DNA of 27,680 nucleotides from Sperchopsis tessellata (GCA_033557685.1 JAWQRN010000624.1:1-27680); one strand, 5' to 3'; counted from the stretch's first letter, positions 11,649 through 22,019 are shown. The notes: generated by a model from the letters alone, not told the origin. Numbers and translations: made by a program.

Positions 11649-12285
11649 ACATATTTATAGTGGTACTTTTGTAAATTTCGTTTTATATACAAATTATATT
11701 ATACAACTATTCAACCTACATATATATATTTACAATATTATTTAATAAAAAAAGACTACGACAACGAAATTTACAATAATATTTAGATTATCCCTGGTAT
11801 TCCTTCGATCAACGAAGAGGTTTGATAAGAAAAATCAACCAACAATAATATGATAATAAAAAATGCACCTATAATTATATAAATTAAATTATTTAGTTTC
11901 AGATTTGCCATTAAGGTGGCTATCACTCAGGAACAATGCTTGTGTCTAAATCTTAAAAATTTTATAAATTCTAAAATTCACGAATATGAAATTTTCCTTG
12001 AAGCCTTTGTCAAGTCTTTTATTATGGCAAAATAATAAGCAAATCTGTATTATTCAAAACAGTTGTAGTAAAAAGTATTTTCTTTGGTTCTAGAAAATAA
12101 ACACTGATTCAAATCTATTGCTTAAAACAAAATTAAAATATTCTTTAATCTAAAAAATATATAAACAAATCAGTATATGTTCTCAAATTGTTTACACTTC
12201 TGCAACCATGGCGTTTAAGGGGTTATTATTTAAATTCAAATTTTCTCTTCCAAACTCCCTATAAGTAGATTTGTAGTTTTTAATA

Positions 12286-13153
12286 TTAAGGGTACTGGAA
12301 AGCTTTTTCGTTTTTGTCATTAGTGTGGAAATAGACTTTATTGCCCCTGGTCAGCAGTACAATTACATATGAAACAAATTAGGACGGTCTGGAGAAAGGT
12401 GTTTGGGTACTGCACAATCTTACTGAAGAAAACAAAATGGTTCAGATAAACACATGTACAGCACCCAAAATAAGGGTTTCTGTTGAATCTGTTTTAAAAC
12501 ATATTAGTTACAAGTAATGAAAAATTGATCCTTTATGACAATAAAAAATGTAATAAACAATGGTTAGCACCAAATCAGAAAGCTAAATCATCTCCTAAGC
12601 CAAGTTGGACCATTTGAAAGATATTGCTCTGTGATTGGTGGGATTATGAAGGAATAATTTATTATGAGACGTTAAACCATTGGAAACTGTCAATTCTGAT
12701 CATTATTGTAAACAATTGGATTGCTGGAATGAGAATTTAACTCGAAAATGGCCAGAAACTGTAAATAGATGTGATGTTATTCTTTAACGTGACAACGCAC
12801 GACCGCATGCAGCTAAGAAGACACGTGAAAAAATCGAGTAGCTTGGTTGGGATGTTTTACCACACCCTCCCTACTTTGCAGACATTGCACCCTCTGACTA
12901 CTACTTATTTTGGTCACTGGATTTTTTTTTATGAAATAAGACACATAAAGATGTGAACCATGTTAAAATGACCTTTGAACAATTTTTTTCTAAAAAGAAC
13001 CAGGAATTTTATAAATAGGAATATTTTTTTCCTGATAGATGGAAGAGTATGATAGATACTGATGAAAACTATTTTATTAAAGCACAAATGTTTCCTCATA
13101 ATTGTTTTTTATTTTAATATAAAAAAAATACAAAAACTTTCCGGCATCCTTAA
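12286..13153 (+). mobile_element. Mariner-family transposon, internally deleted, with terminal inverted repeats
   Basis: The left end TTAAGGGTACTGGAAAG (12286-12302) and the right end, which in reverse complement reads TTAAGGATGCCGGAAAG (13137-13153), match at 14 of 17 bases and are each flanked by the TA that mariners target. Inside, in plus-strand frames with breaks, are NEKLILYDNKKCNKQWL (about 12517), the WWDYEG block (about 12636), RDNARPHAAKKTREKIE (about 12789), LGWDVLPHPPY, and APSDYYLFWSL. The last of these carries the DD34D-type third acidic residue. A C-terminal RW-x5-D-x2-YF block follows. The 868-base length is shorter than the usual 1.3 kb, so the N-terminal DNA-binding part is reduced. 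It sits in the Syx1A intron before the canonical anchor exon. Confidence 0.85.
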
Positions 13154-13159
13154 TATATA

Positions 13160-16040
13160 TTATAACATATTTAGGTAATAAAATATAATGTCCTGTGAGA
13201 AAAATAATATAATTTTAAGTGGAACCACAAACCACTATCCTCTGTTTAAATTTAAATTGAAACTGTTATATCCATATGTTTTTAAAATTTCTTAGCAAAT
13301 ATTTGAAATAGTACTACAGATATGCTGATTTTGCCATAAAATAAAATAAAAAAAAATTTCAACATTCAGATTTTGACACCGTTTTTTAATAGTCCCTTAG
13401 AAACATTAACTATAAATACAAAATAATTGTCAAATTTACTTTGAGTTTATTTTTTAATCTCAAAAAACCACCAACCTTAAATTTATATGGTTAGAAAAGC
13501 ACCTTCTTTAAATAAAAACAACTCTACAGCATTATCAGTCACATTCAGCAGATCAACTATGTAGTAGTATATTATATTATATGCTATAATGCGTTTATTT
13601 TATTCTTGTTTTTCTTCTGATACTTTTGTTTTATAGAAATTAAATCTCCTCACAGTTCAAAAAGCAATATTGACTATTATTATAATTATTTTTTAATAAT
13701 TTATACTTATTTTTTAATATTTTATATTTATTTTCAAACTTATGTACAGTATCAGTACAGTATTGGGTACAAGCTTTAAAATGATTAGAGTATACCTATT
13801 TTGGTACGTAAAACTTCTTGTTTATTAAAAGCAAATTTAAATTTTTTGAAAACATAATTTCAGAGAACGGTTTTTATGTAAAATTCTGTAGTGCAGTAAG
13901 TCGTATATTGTTTATAAAATCTAAAATCTACTCCGAATTAAAAAAGAAATATTCCTTGAATAAAATTTTTACTTATTTTAAAAAATATGTAATGGTATAG
14001 TTATATATTAGTTATTTTGAAATTGGGGGTTGCCAAAAACTGTAGGGCGATCGTAAAATATTTGAGAAAGGATAAGTTTTACAACTGCTATTAAAATAGG
14101 GGTCACTGTTATATATAATTAGACTTATTGTTTAAATATATGTACATGTATCTGAAGAATTGTGAATAAAACTTAATTCACCCTTATATTAGAGTCAATA
14201 ATTTTAAAAAAATATAATTAAATCATACTGTAATTCTTACGTTCCTTTTGTTTTAGCTTCTTACAACTATATGTATTGTTAATGTTATTACAAGAAATCC
14301 AATGTTGCATGCATGGGTTGACTGGGTTATAAAGATTTACTGGTAGTATCTTTTGAGCCTAAAATAAAAAATATAATTAAATATCTTGAATATGATATGT
14401 TTATAAAAAGTAGAGAGGACTCTTAAACTTTCTTTTTCTTATTAACACTAAAAGCTATAATTTACAATAGATATTTGCTCGAGGAAAAATTACAAAAAAT
14501 TAGTATGCTAAAATTAACTAAGTAATAAAAAAAATTATAATTTTTTCCCAGGAATACTGAAAAGATAGATGTTTGATACAGGGTGATATTATATTACGAG
14601 CAGAGATGTAAACAGATAATAGAGCTCCTGAAGCTGAGATGAATTTTTTTTTGATATTTTATTCTATCTTTAATACTAAAAAAAACTCCTCTGATACTAC
14701 TGATATTCATAATCTGCAAATCGAGACATATTAATCAATTACAAGCAGGTACAAGCTCTGGTTTTGGTTCAACATTTTATTTGTTTGTGAACTCAGTACA
14801 CAATACAAATTGTTTCAATGGAACTTTCATTAAAACCCAGTGATCTGTATATTCTATTAAAATATAAGACTGCTTTTTTTAATCTTCCGGGGTAATTTTT
14901 AATCCCAAAGAGACTTATTTGTTTCAAACAAAACAAATTTTTAAATTCTGAAACAACTGTTTTTTAAAAGAATTAATTTTAAAATTCCTCCATTTCCAGT
15001 AATATTTTAATTTCCAGTATTCTCCAAATAAAAAATTAATGATAGTTTTCTATAAAACAACAAATATCAGAAATAATCCATCACAATTAAAACTGTCAGT
15101 GATAAGCAATATTAATTTTCTCAGCTAAAGCTACTTATAATTTTTAAAATATAATAATAAATATTCAAATAAATCATACATTTCATGTATCTTTTTGATA
15201 TTAATTTAGTATTGCAATAATTTCAAGTATACACAACAAATAATAGATACAGTATTTACAGCTTTTTTCTCTTTGTTTAATATTTCTATTATAAGCTTTA
15301 CAACATTATACATTTAATTTAACGCGTAAATATAATATGTATTTTTGTATTTGGTGCTATGGTGTTTTGGTTTGTACCCAATAGTTGACTAAAAAATTAT
15401 TGCTTAGACAACTTGGTACTGCACATCTAGTTATTTATATCTTATTAACTGAATTCTAATAATGTACCTTTTATTCCCATTTTTTTACCCTCTTACTGTA
15501 GAAAAAAAAATGTTTAGCTTTTTATTTTGATTTCAAATTAATTTTTAAAAAAATAAAAAAACTTTCAAAAGACTACAAAAAATATAATTGATTTTATAGA
15601 AAATGGAAAAAAATTTGAATATAAAACTGAATAAAAAGTACATTGGCACCCTAAGTTGACCCTTACTTGGAATCACAAAACTAGCATAAACTGAGTGGTA
15701 TTTGTTATATATAAAAAACAAAATTAAGTAAAATTCATACGGAGCCTGTAACAGGTTAACAACATGTCCCAACATTTGAGATTAATAACAAAATTATGGA
15801 AATAATGGAACAAACTTGAATATATTTTATTTTACTGTGTTATTAACCTTTACATAACAATGATAATTATTAATTAGTACAAATCAAAAATAATACGACA
15901 AAAGAACAGAAACAAACAATAACATAACAAAAAATTAAATAAATCACACAATATTTTTTGGGTAACAATTTAAGTATTGATTAACTGATTTAATTAAACA
16001 AAAATGAAACCGGAATTTGTTGTTTCCTTGGCCGTACATA
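13160..16040. other. AT-rich intronic stretch without recognised gene
   Basis: This lies within the Syx1A interval between the two anchor exons. Open frames on both strands are AT-driven, short and without family features. I looked for further KK-plus-hydrophobic anchor exons and found none with a proper acceptor and phase. Confidence 0.5.
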
Positions 16041-16046
16041 AATGTG

Positions 16047-16107
16047 TAATTTTAATATTTGATGAAATCAAATGCTAGATATTTGATTTCATCAAATATT
16101 AAAATTA
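16047..16107. repeat. Perfect 27-bp hairpin with 7-base loop
   Basis: The arm at 16047-16073 (TAATTTTAATATTTGATGAA and following) is an exact reverse complement of 16081-16107, with loop GCTAGAT at 16074-16080. A 27-bp perfect stem is far beyond chance even in AT-rich DNA. It may be a recent palindromic duplication, a mini-transposon core or a transcribed structured RNA. It lies about 1.06 kb downstream of the alternative anchor stop on the transcribed strand, and sequence alone does not tell which. Confidence 0.9.
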
Positions 16108-16611
16108 TACAAAAATTAAACCTGTTTTGTTATTAAAGTGGTGAGTGGTAGAGAATGCAAAGTACAGTCTATAAATTAATTTTAATATTCTAATAATAAA
16201 TTTTAAAATATACAATAAATTTCTTCAGGTTTTCTCAAAGAAAACTGTGTGTTGACTTTCTATTTGCATATGTTTCACCCACTGTTATAGGGAACATTAT
16301 CACTACATGTAGCTCTTAAAAGTGTTGAGTGTAAATTGAAATGTATGCTTTTAACAGTGCTAGGTGTAGATTACTTTGTAGCTCTAAAAAGAGTTTAATA
16401 TATTTAAATTTTACGGACGGTCTGAATCGTGATAGAAGCTTTTCCCTTGCATCCTCTTGGAAATAGGTATTATCGTAGTTCTGTGGAATCTCCGCAAAAG
16501 GTAGGTCTGTCTATACTTAGCACTTATTAGAGCTACATAGCAGTCCACACGTAGCACTCTTCAGACCTTTAATGGTAATTTACATGTAAAACTATTATGA
16601 ATTACATATGT

Positions 16612-16735
16612 TGATAATGTCCCTTTCAGTGGTCGATGAAAAGTCAGCATAACGAAAGCCAAAACAGGGTTATTTCCCAGAAAATCTGAAGATATCTACT
16701 GTGTCTGTGAAAGTCTATGTACAGAATTAATATGA
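16612..16735 (+). repeat. Dispersed repeat, copy 2
   Basis: It reads TTGATAATGTCCCT, then GTGGTCGATGAAAAGTCAGC, then GAAAGCC, GGTTATTTCC and AATCTGAAGATATCTACT. These correspond in order and spacing to the copy near 27228 (TTGATAATGTCGCT, GTGGACGAAACATCGGC, AAAGCC, GGTTATCTAC, AACTTGAAGATATTTACT). Upstream 'gagctacat' stretches (about 16530) also resemble those before the third copy, so the shared unit may be longer. Confidence 0.65.
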
Positions 16736-16967
16736 TAAAATGTTACCAAGCAAAAAGAACGTATTGTGTGATTTTTCAAATAAATATAGCTTTATTTATA
16801 AAGTCCAAAAATAAACTAAAGTGTGGCAGCATTAACAATGTGGTCCCTATTTTTAAAAAATATTTTCTCTTTTCAATAAAAAGTTTCTATATATTTTTTA
16901 TTTATAATAGTTATTTTGGGATGTGGGACCAAAAACAAGTGTTTCACTTAGAATACGTTTTATGGAG

Positions 16968-17003
16968 ATATATTAATATATATATGTATATATATATATA
17001 TGT
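16968..17003. repeat. TA-rich microsatellite near the alternative anchor exon
   Basis: An interrupted run of TA/ATATG repeats about 160 bases after the stop of the alternative anchor exon on the minus strand, therefore probably in its 3' UTR. Length variation between individuals is likely. Confidence 0.7.
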
Positions 17004-17164
17004 AGTTATACGCATTATTACACTGTATTGCAATATACACTTTTGCTTCGAATATTCAGTAAGTTTAAATTTTCTTGATTTCTGTTGGCAACGATGGTTT
17101 TTACTATACCTAACTAAAGACTTGGTGAGGAGGGTTGAATATTTTGGGGATTTATCTGTTTTTT

Positions 17165-17248
17165 CTACACACCTGGCAACAATGTTGCCAATATTATGAT
17201 CAGAATGATGATCATCACCGCTAGACATATTATGATGAGGATCTTTTT
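17165..17248 (-). CDS. Syx1A: Syntaxin 1A, alternative membrane-anchor terminal exon
   Basis: This 27-residue coding exon plus TAG stop begins KKILIIICLAVM, continues with an almost uninterrupted run of isoleucine and leucine, and ends ATLLPGV. It is the C-terminal tail anchor that holds syntaxin in the plasma membrane. The acceptor on the minus strand is excellent: a long T-rich tract ending TTCACAG. Start phase is 0, matching both upstream SNARE-half exons. It has exactly the same coding length as the canonical anchor exon (28 codons with stop) but only 9 of 27 identical residues, mostly in the basic/first membrane part (KKI, ICL). Having its own stop, it would act as an alternative last exon; AATAAA hexamers on the minus strand at about 16902-16897 and 16796-16791 are possible poly(A) signals. 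An antisense open frame over this exon is not supported. Confidence 0.88.
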   Translation of the reverse strand, partial: KKILIIICLAVMIIILIIILATLLPGV

Positions 17249-18089
17249 CTGTGAACAGAAATAAAAATAAAAAATAAAATAAGGCACTACATGAGAAAAG
17301 AAATTTTACTAGAAAACATAATCTTCATGATTTTAGTTAATTTTGTTAATTTTTTTTTAAATTTTATTGTTAAATTTCTTTTATACTTTTTGTTAATGAT
17401 AAATACAATTAATAGTTAGTCAAAATTACTTTTATCAAAATTTCATGGCTATAGTCAAAATCACATTCTTTGGTAAATTTAAATATTAAAATATATTATT
17501 TTCTCATTTGGATGCACATTGATTGTTATGATTTTCAAGTAAAATTTCTTCTAATGAAAAACTAAAAGAAATAATATCTGCAATTCATTTTAGTACCTCT
17601 TCAAGGTTCTTACTATTCATACATTTTAAAAGATATATCAGCAAGTGACCTTAAAAATTTGATTTTTAATGTTGAATCAATATAAGTAAACAATTGTAAC
17701 ATTAACAATTATAATTATTATATCTCACCTTCTTTGGTAATGCTTCTCCAACATGAATATATGTTGATGAAAGAAATGCCTGTTTTTAATCATTAAAATA
17801 CAAATTTCCACCATTATGAGTATTTTAAACCAATATAGTTAAAGTACAATTTTTAACTAACGTTTTATTCAACATAATATACTGCCTTACAATATTATCG
17901 CATCACCTTAAAAATTTTGGTTAATAAGTTATTTATTTTTTGTAAGTGATTTCTTAATGTAAATGTATGTGAATTAAATTATATATTAGCAAAATATAAT
18001 GCAAAAAATTATTAATCAAAAAATAAAAAAAAACAATTAAAATATTAATAATAATAATAGTGAGTATTTCTACCTTTTGTGTGCATAAC

Positions 18090-18960
18090 TGCTACACAAG
18101 AATATAAGTTCCTTAATAAAATCTACATCAATTTCAGTTTGAATGCCAATCAATATCCCGCTGATCAAGGTTATTTGAGAGTCTAGGAAGTGCTCCCCAT
18201 TGCATCCTAAATATGCTCAATGGTACTTATATGGATAGTGAGTTGCCTAGCGCAAGGTCTATATTTTTTTCGTCTTGAAGAATGTAAAGAGTAAAGAAAT
18301 AAATACAATATTCTCCTTGATATTTTGAGCAAACAGTACTACATAAGGTTAAAAAATATCAGCAACATACATACAGCATTTATAGTCCCATTTCTAAACA
18401 ACATCTTTTTCATTAATTGCTCCAAAGAAATATCTGCTTAAACGATGCAAGATAGCATTAGGCATTTCTTTCTTCAGTTCTACGATATACTTGCACACAT
18501 ATACTTGAATGAAATAGAGAAAATCTGGACTCATCTAAGGACACAACTCTTCTCCAATCAGCTTCGTGTAAGTTAATGTGCAATCTTGCAAATTGTAGGC
18601 GAATTCCTCAATGGTGTGGGGTCCAGAGATAGCCTCCACCAGGTATTCTTGGATTCAAAACATGTACCTTTAGAGAATTTCTTATGGTATTTCTGCTAAT
18701 TTTAATATTATAAATTTGGCTGGCGATGTTTATGACTCTGGTAGTTGTAAGTGTACGGTTTAGAAAAATTAGCTTCACTTATCTACCTGGGGCTTAGGCA
18801 ACACTTTCTATGTTATGTTCGTCTTTTTATACCAATTTTTGCTATGTGGAATATTTCAAACCCAGCCTTACAGCGAAATAACTTTGAATGCGACTCTGTT
18901 CTACCAAAATTTTAATGCAGCGGCTTTGCCTTAAATTTGCTTTCATTGTTTGAAAAAGAT
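18090..18960 (-). mobile_element. Broken Tc1-like transposase
   Basis: On the minus strand, across stops, the translation runs through NRTLTTTRVINIASQIYNIK, SRNTIRNSLKVHVLNPRIPG (both helix-turn-helix region, about 18780-18640), then GIRLQFARLHINLHEADWRR, VVSLDESRFSLFHSS (about 18600-18500) and a frame-shifted IEHIxDAMG (about 18210). These match the Tc1 family: RRARLQFAREH--W---DWR-VLFSDESRFSLF and, near the third acidic residue, PIEH-WD-LGRR. The D of DESRF, the first catalytic aspartate, remains, but there are several stops. Terminal repeats were not convincingly paired; GGTGGTGCCATAATTTT near 19177 could be one end. It lies in the intron between the alternative SNARE-half and anchor exons. 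Confidence 0.75.
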
Positions 18961-20326
18961 AACTGAACAGAATAAATAAATTGATATTTGAATAAAAGAC
19001 AATAAACTGAAAAAATAAATCTGTGTATTTTATATGAACTAATTTATATTTTTTTGCATAAAAGAAACTATACCATATTTAATATGTTTGTACTAACTTT
19101 ATGAACTCAGGTTATTACTAAAAAAACAAACAATTAGATATCATTGTTTAATTAAAATGTATAGGAATGTTTTATAGGTGGTGCCATAATTTTGTTGGAT
19201 AGTGTAATAATCAAAACGAAATTATTTAAAATTTTCAAGAAAACAAAAAAAGTTGACAAAAAATTAGTTTCTTTTCCTTTAGGAACTTGTTTGTGCAATG
19301 ACATTTCTAGTTATATCAACATTTATGTTTTTTATGTCATCAACTCAGTATTTTTTGGTTCTGCTAATTTTTTAAATTTTTGTTATATCTATTTTTTTCT
19401 CAGTAAATCTATTTACACAACAAATCTATACAAATTAAAAATATAGATACCAGACAAATTATCAGCTACAAAAATACAAAAAATATTCATAAATGTAATT
19501 GAACATGCTATTTCTTGTATTTAACTGAAGCATGATATTTAAAAAAATACTTAATATTCTAATACTATATGTGCGTAAAAAGTAAAAAAAAATATTGTCT
19601 TTAAAAACATGATTATTATTACCTTGTGAAATGAACATACTGAAAAGTTAGACATAGTTAATTCTTGCTTTTCTTCTTGAAGAGGTACTAAAAAAATAAA
19701 TAAATCAATTCAAATTAAACGTTCACAAGGAACTAACAACGAAAACCAACAAACAAATCAGAAACAACAGCAACACTGCAAACAGCAAAACTCTCAAAAA
19801 CAAAGGTGTAAAAATACTAAATATTGTAATGGCTGTGAAACTTGCATAGAATGATTTTTTTTAAATTGATTTATATTTTGAATGAAATTTTGTTTTCCTT
19901 ATGTGTTGTTTCAAAAGTTCTGAGGTAAAATATTTAAGAAAAGTAAGGGAGTTTTATATTTCATTTTTGGGGTAACTTTAGAAAATTATTGAAATAAAAT
20001 TATTTGTCTTTGATATTAAAAAAATATATGGATTTATCACGTACCTTCGAAATAACTTTCCTGCTCTAAATTTTTTCCATTCAAATAATTTCACAGCATA
20101 TTTATTCGAGTACAGAACATCATTGAACAACTCCATTTTTTATTTTATCTTTAGAAGATAAATTAAAAAATATGTTTAAAAAAACATTCTTACAAGTGTA
20201 TTGAAAGTTTTTGTGAAAAAATATAAATTGAGGAAACCAAGGAGATAGAAAAAAAGGTAAGCTGAAGAAGGTGAAATGAATAATTGTCGAAGAGTTCAAC
20301 AGAGGGGGTGAAGGTTACAAACCTAC

Positions 20327-20437
20327 CTTCCGAGCTTTCGTTTGGTATTCTTGGGCTAAGTGAATTTGCTGCTTTCCCTCTTCAACGCTACCTACAGCGC
20401 TGTCGACGTGGTATTCGATTCGGTCGACCAATTCTCC
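20327..20437 (-). CDS. Syx1A: Syntaxin 1A, alternative (diverged) exon for C-terminal half of the SNARE motif
   Basis: This second 37-codon exon begins GELVDRIEYHVDSAV and ends QEYQTKARK. It is identical to the canonical exon at 19 of 37 residues by my count. Splice signals are present on the minus strand: CCTAACAG before it and GTAGGT after it. It is phase 0 at both ends, so either exon can be joined to the same neighbours; including both would keep frame but add an extra 37 residues to the helix. Layer positions are kept as V4, I7, V11, A14, V18, G21, I25 and A28, so layers +6 and +7 change from A and T to G and I. The surface differs more, with EEGKQQIHLAQE replacing the TATQDTKKALK region. 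No stop or frameshift is seen, which argues for selection rather than decay. Mutually exclusive use is inferred from structure, not shown. Confidence 0.9.
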
Positions 20438-20859
20438 CTGTTAGGCTCAAGGAGCACAGAAAAGGGGTCAAGGATAGGGGAAGAGTGCAAAGAGGGGTCA
20501 CCATAGAAACACCGATTGCAACATAGCGAGCATATATACAAGAACATATAAACATTTAGTTATCAATATCGAGTGAAAGGCGCACACACATTTAAAAAGA
20601 GTTAGTTGACCGGTTAAGACAACGGCATGAGTTATAAAACACATATGGCAATAACAGAAAAGTAAAAATAATATACATTAATAAAGCGAGAAGAGGGGAG
20701 CGACATAAAACAAACAAAAATATGTTGTGTATAACAGGGATTTTTCGGATTGATGGGAATATTTTGGTGATTGGGCGGGACATAAACAAAAGAATAAACC
20801 ATAATTAAAACCAAGAAAAACACTGTGCTCTCATCTAAGACTAATATGGTTCGACTCAC
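20438..20859 (-). other. Short intron separating the two alternative SNARE-half exons
   Basis: This 422-base interval is bounded by a GTGAGT donor and a CCTAACAG acceptor on the minus strand. It is the shortest gap between the four Syx1A exons and I recognise no transposon in it. Long open frames that cross it read through splice sites. If the two flanking exons are used in a mutually exclusive way, control sequences may well lie here, but none can be identified by eye. Confidence 0.6.
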
Positions 20860-20970
20860 CCGTCTTGCTTTGCTTTGGTATTTTAGGGCTTTTTTGGTAT
20901 CTTGGGTCGCCGTCTGTACGTAGTCCACTGCGTGCTCTACGTGATACTCGATGCGGTCTATCATTTCACC
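20860..20970 (-). CDS. Syx1A: Syntaxin 1A, canonical exon for C-terminal half of the SNARE motif
   Basis: This exon encodes 37 residues, beginning GEMIDRIEYHVEHAVDYV and ending KYQSKARR, which closely match animal syntaxin 1, the plasma-membrane Q-SNARE that drives synaptic vesicle fusion. By family knowledge it carries hydrophobic layers +1 to +8 of the SNARE helix: I4, I7, V11, A14, V18, A21, T25 and A28. The zero-layer glutamine should lie in the preceding exon, which I did not find. On the minus strand the exon is preceded by ATTATAG and followed by GTGAGT, and is phase 0 at both ends. The same boundary, just before KKIM, is known from vertebrate syntaxin genes. A diverged copy lies 422 bases downstream. 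The gene symbol follows the Drosophila orthologue; a paralogue is very unlikely given the near identity. A longer open frame that runs past the donor is an intron read-through artefact. Confidence 0.95.
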
Positions 20971-22019
20971 CTATAATACCCGAAAAGGAAAAGGCACATA
21001 CAAAAAAGGCACATTCACCACAACAGATGTTCATGCAAAAGCATAAAAGATTCATTGCTTTAATGTTAATGTTAACAGTACCACAGGTTGAAAAGATTAC
21101 TCCTACGGCGAGAGAATTGTTTCCAATTGGATACTTGGTAGACAACTGCTAAAAAATGACAGTTTGTTCAATGGTACCAAGGACTTAAAGGCAAGTAATT
21201 TTATCTTAAAGATAAGGCTGTTCACTTCTCGAAGTAAGATCGCTCGCCTTTGAAGATATCCCATAAACTAGTTGAAAAATTATCGTTACTTTTCAGAGTC
21301 TACAAGATTTCCATCTGGAGGCAATTGATTTATAGCTTCTAACCGTAGAAGCATTCTACAATTCATTCCTTACAATCTTTATATTTAAAAAAAGTTTATA
21401 ATAACTAAAAAAACAAAATATAGCAGCCAGAATCATTTAATAAAATATAAACAAGAAATTTTATTTGTAAACATTACTTTTTAATGATCGTAAGGGATGA
21501 TTTTAAGTAAAAGTATAGGAGTGTATCTACTAGAATTTATTATTTTCACCAGTTTTGAACACAATGCTCAGAGTTAATTGTTAGTAAGGTTAGATATTTA
21601 ATTTGATTAGAATATAAAATATAAATATTAATTGATAAAAATAATATATAAATGACGCTACGATTCATGTAGTTGATTCAAATAGAATTTATTGAGCTTC
21701 TTTTTACAAAGTTGTTTCAAGCCAAGTCAAATGAATATTATATTTTACTGCCATACCACACAACATGAATATTTCTGTTGTATAAAATACAGCCTCTAGT
21801 AGTCTTATAAATTCACAACAATTTAGATTTATATGTCTTTTCAGAAATCTGCTAAAAACTTGATGGCCAAGTGTTCCGTGCTGTTCTGCATTTTATTCAT
21901 TCGATGATATGATGATCAGTTTTTAGTTCATAATCATATTTCCTGACAAACACATAAACAAAAAATTGTTAGAATATTCAGCCTTTTGAACAACGGCTTG
22001 CAGGAATCTCTTTGGTGAA

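Noticed and set aside
14255..14330. Hydrophobic minus-strand stretch (GFLVITLTIHIVV) considered as a third syntaxin anchor exon
   Set aside because: No KK start, no acceptor in the right phase, and length does not match the 28-codon anchor exons.
16717..17199. 160-codon plus-strand open frame, the longest in the window
   Set aside because: It is AT-driven, rich in Y, I, K, F, and runs antisense across the well-supported alternative anchor exon and a TA microsatellite; no family features.
16944..17228. 94-codon minus-strand frame starting MSSGDDHHSDH
   Set aside because: It is another frame of the alternative anchor exon and crosses its stop and downstream region; the histidine/aspartate run is the shifted reading of the isoleucine-rich membrane segment.
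17723..17779. Possible 51-base minus-strand exon between CAG and GTGAGA (17 codons ending ALPKK)
   Set aside because: The acceptor lacks a pyrimidine tract and the residues do not resemble the syntaxin juxtamembrane region; likely chance.
20284..20526. 80-codon plus-strand frame over the alternative SNARE-half exon
   Set aside because: Antisense shadow of a spliced exon; no similarity to a known protein.
20632..20964. 110-codon minus-strand frame beginning MIDRIEYHVEH
   Set aside because: The first 35 codons are the real canonical SNARE-half exon; the rest reads past the GTGAGT donor into the intron.
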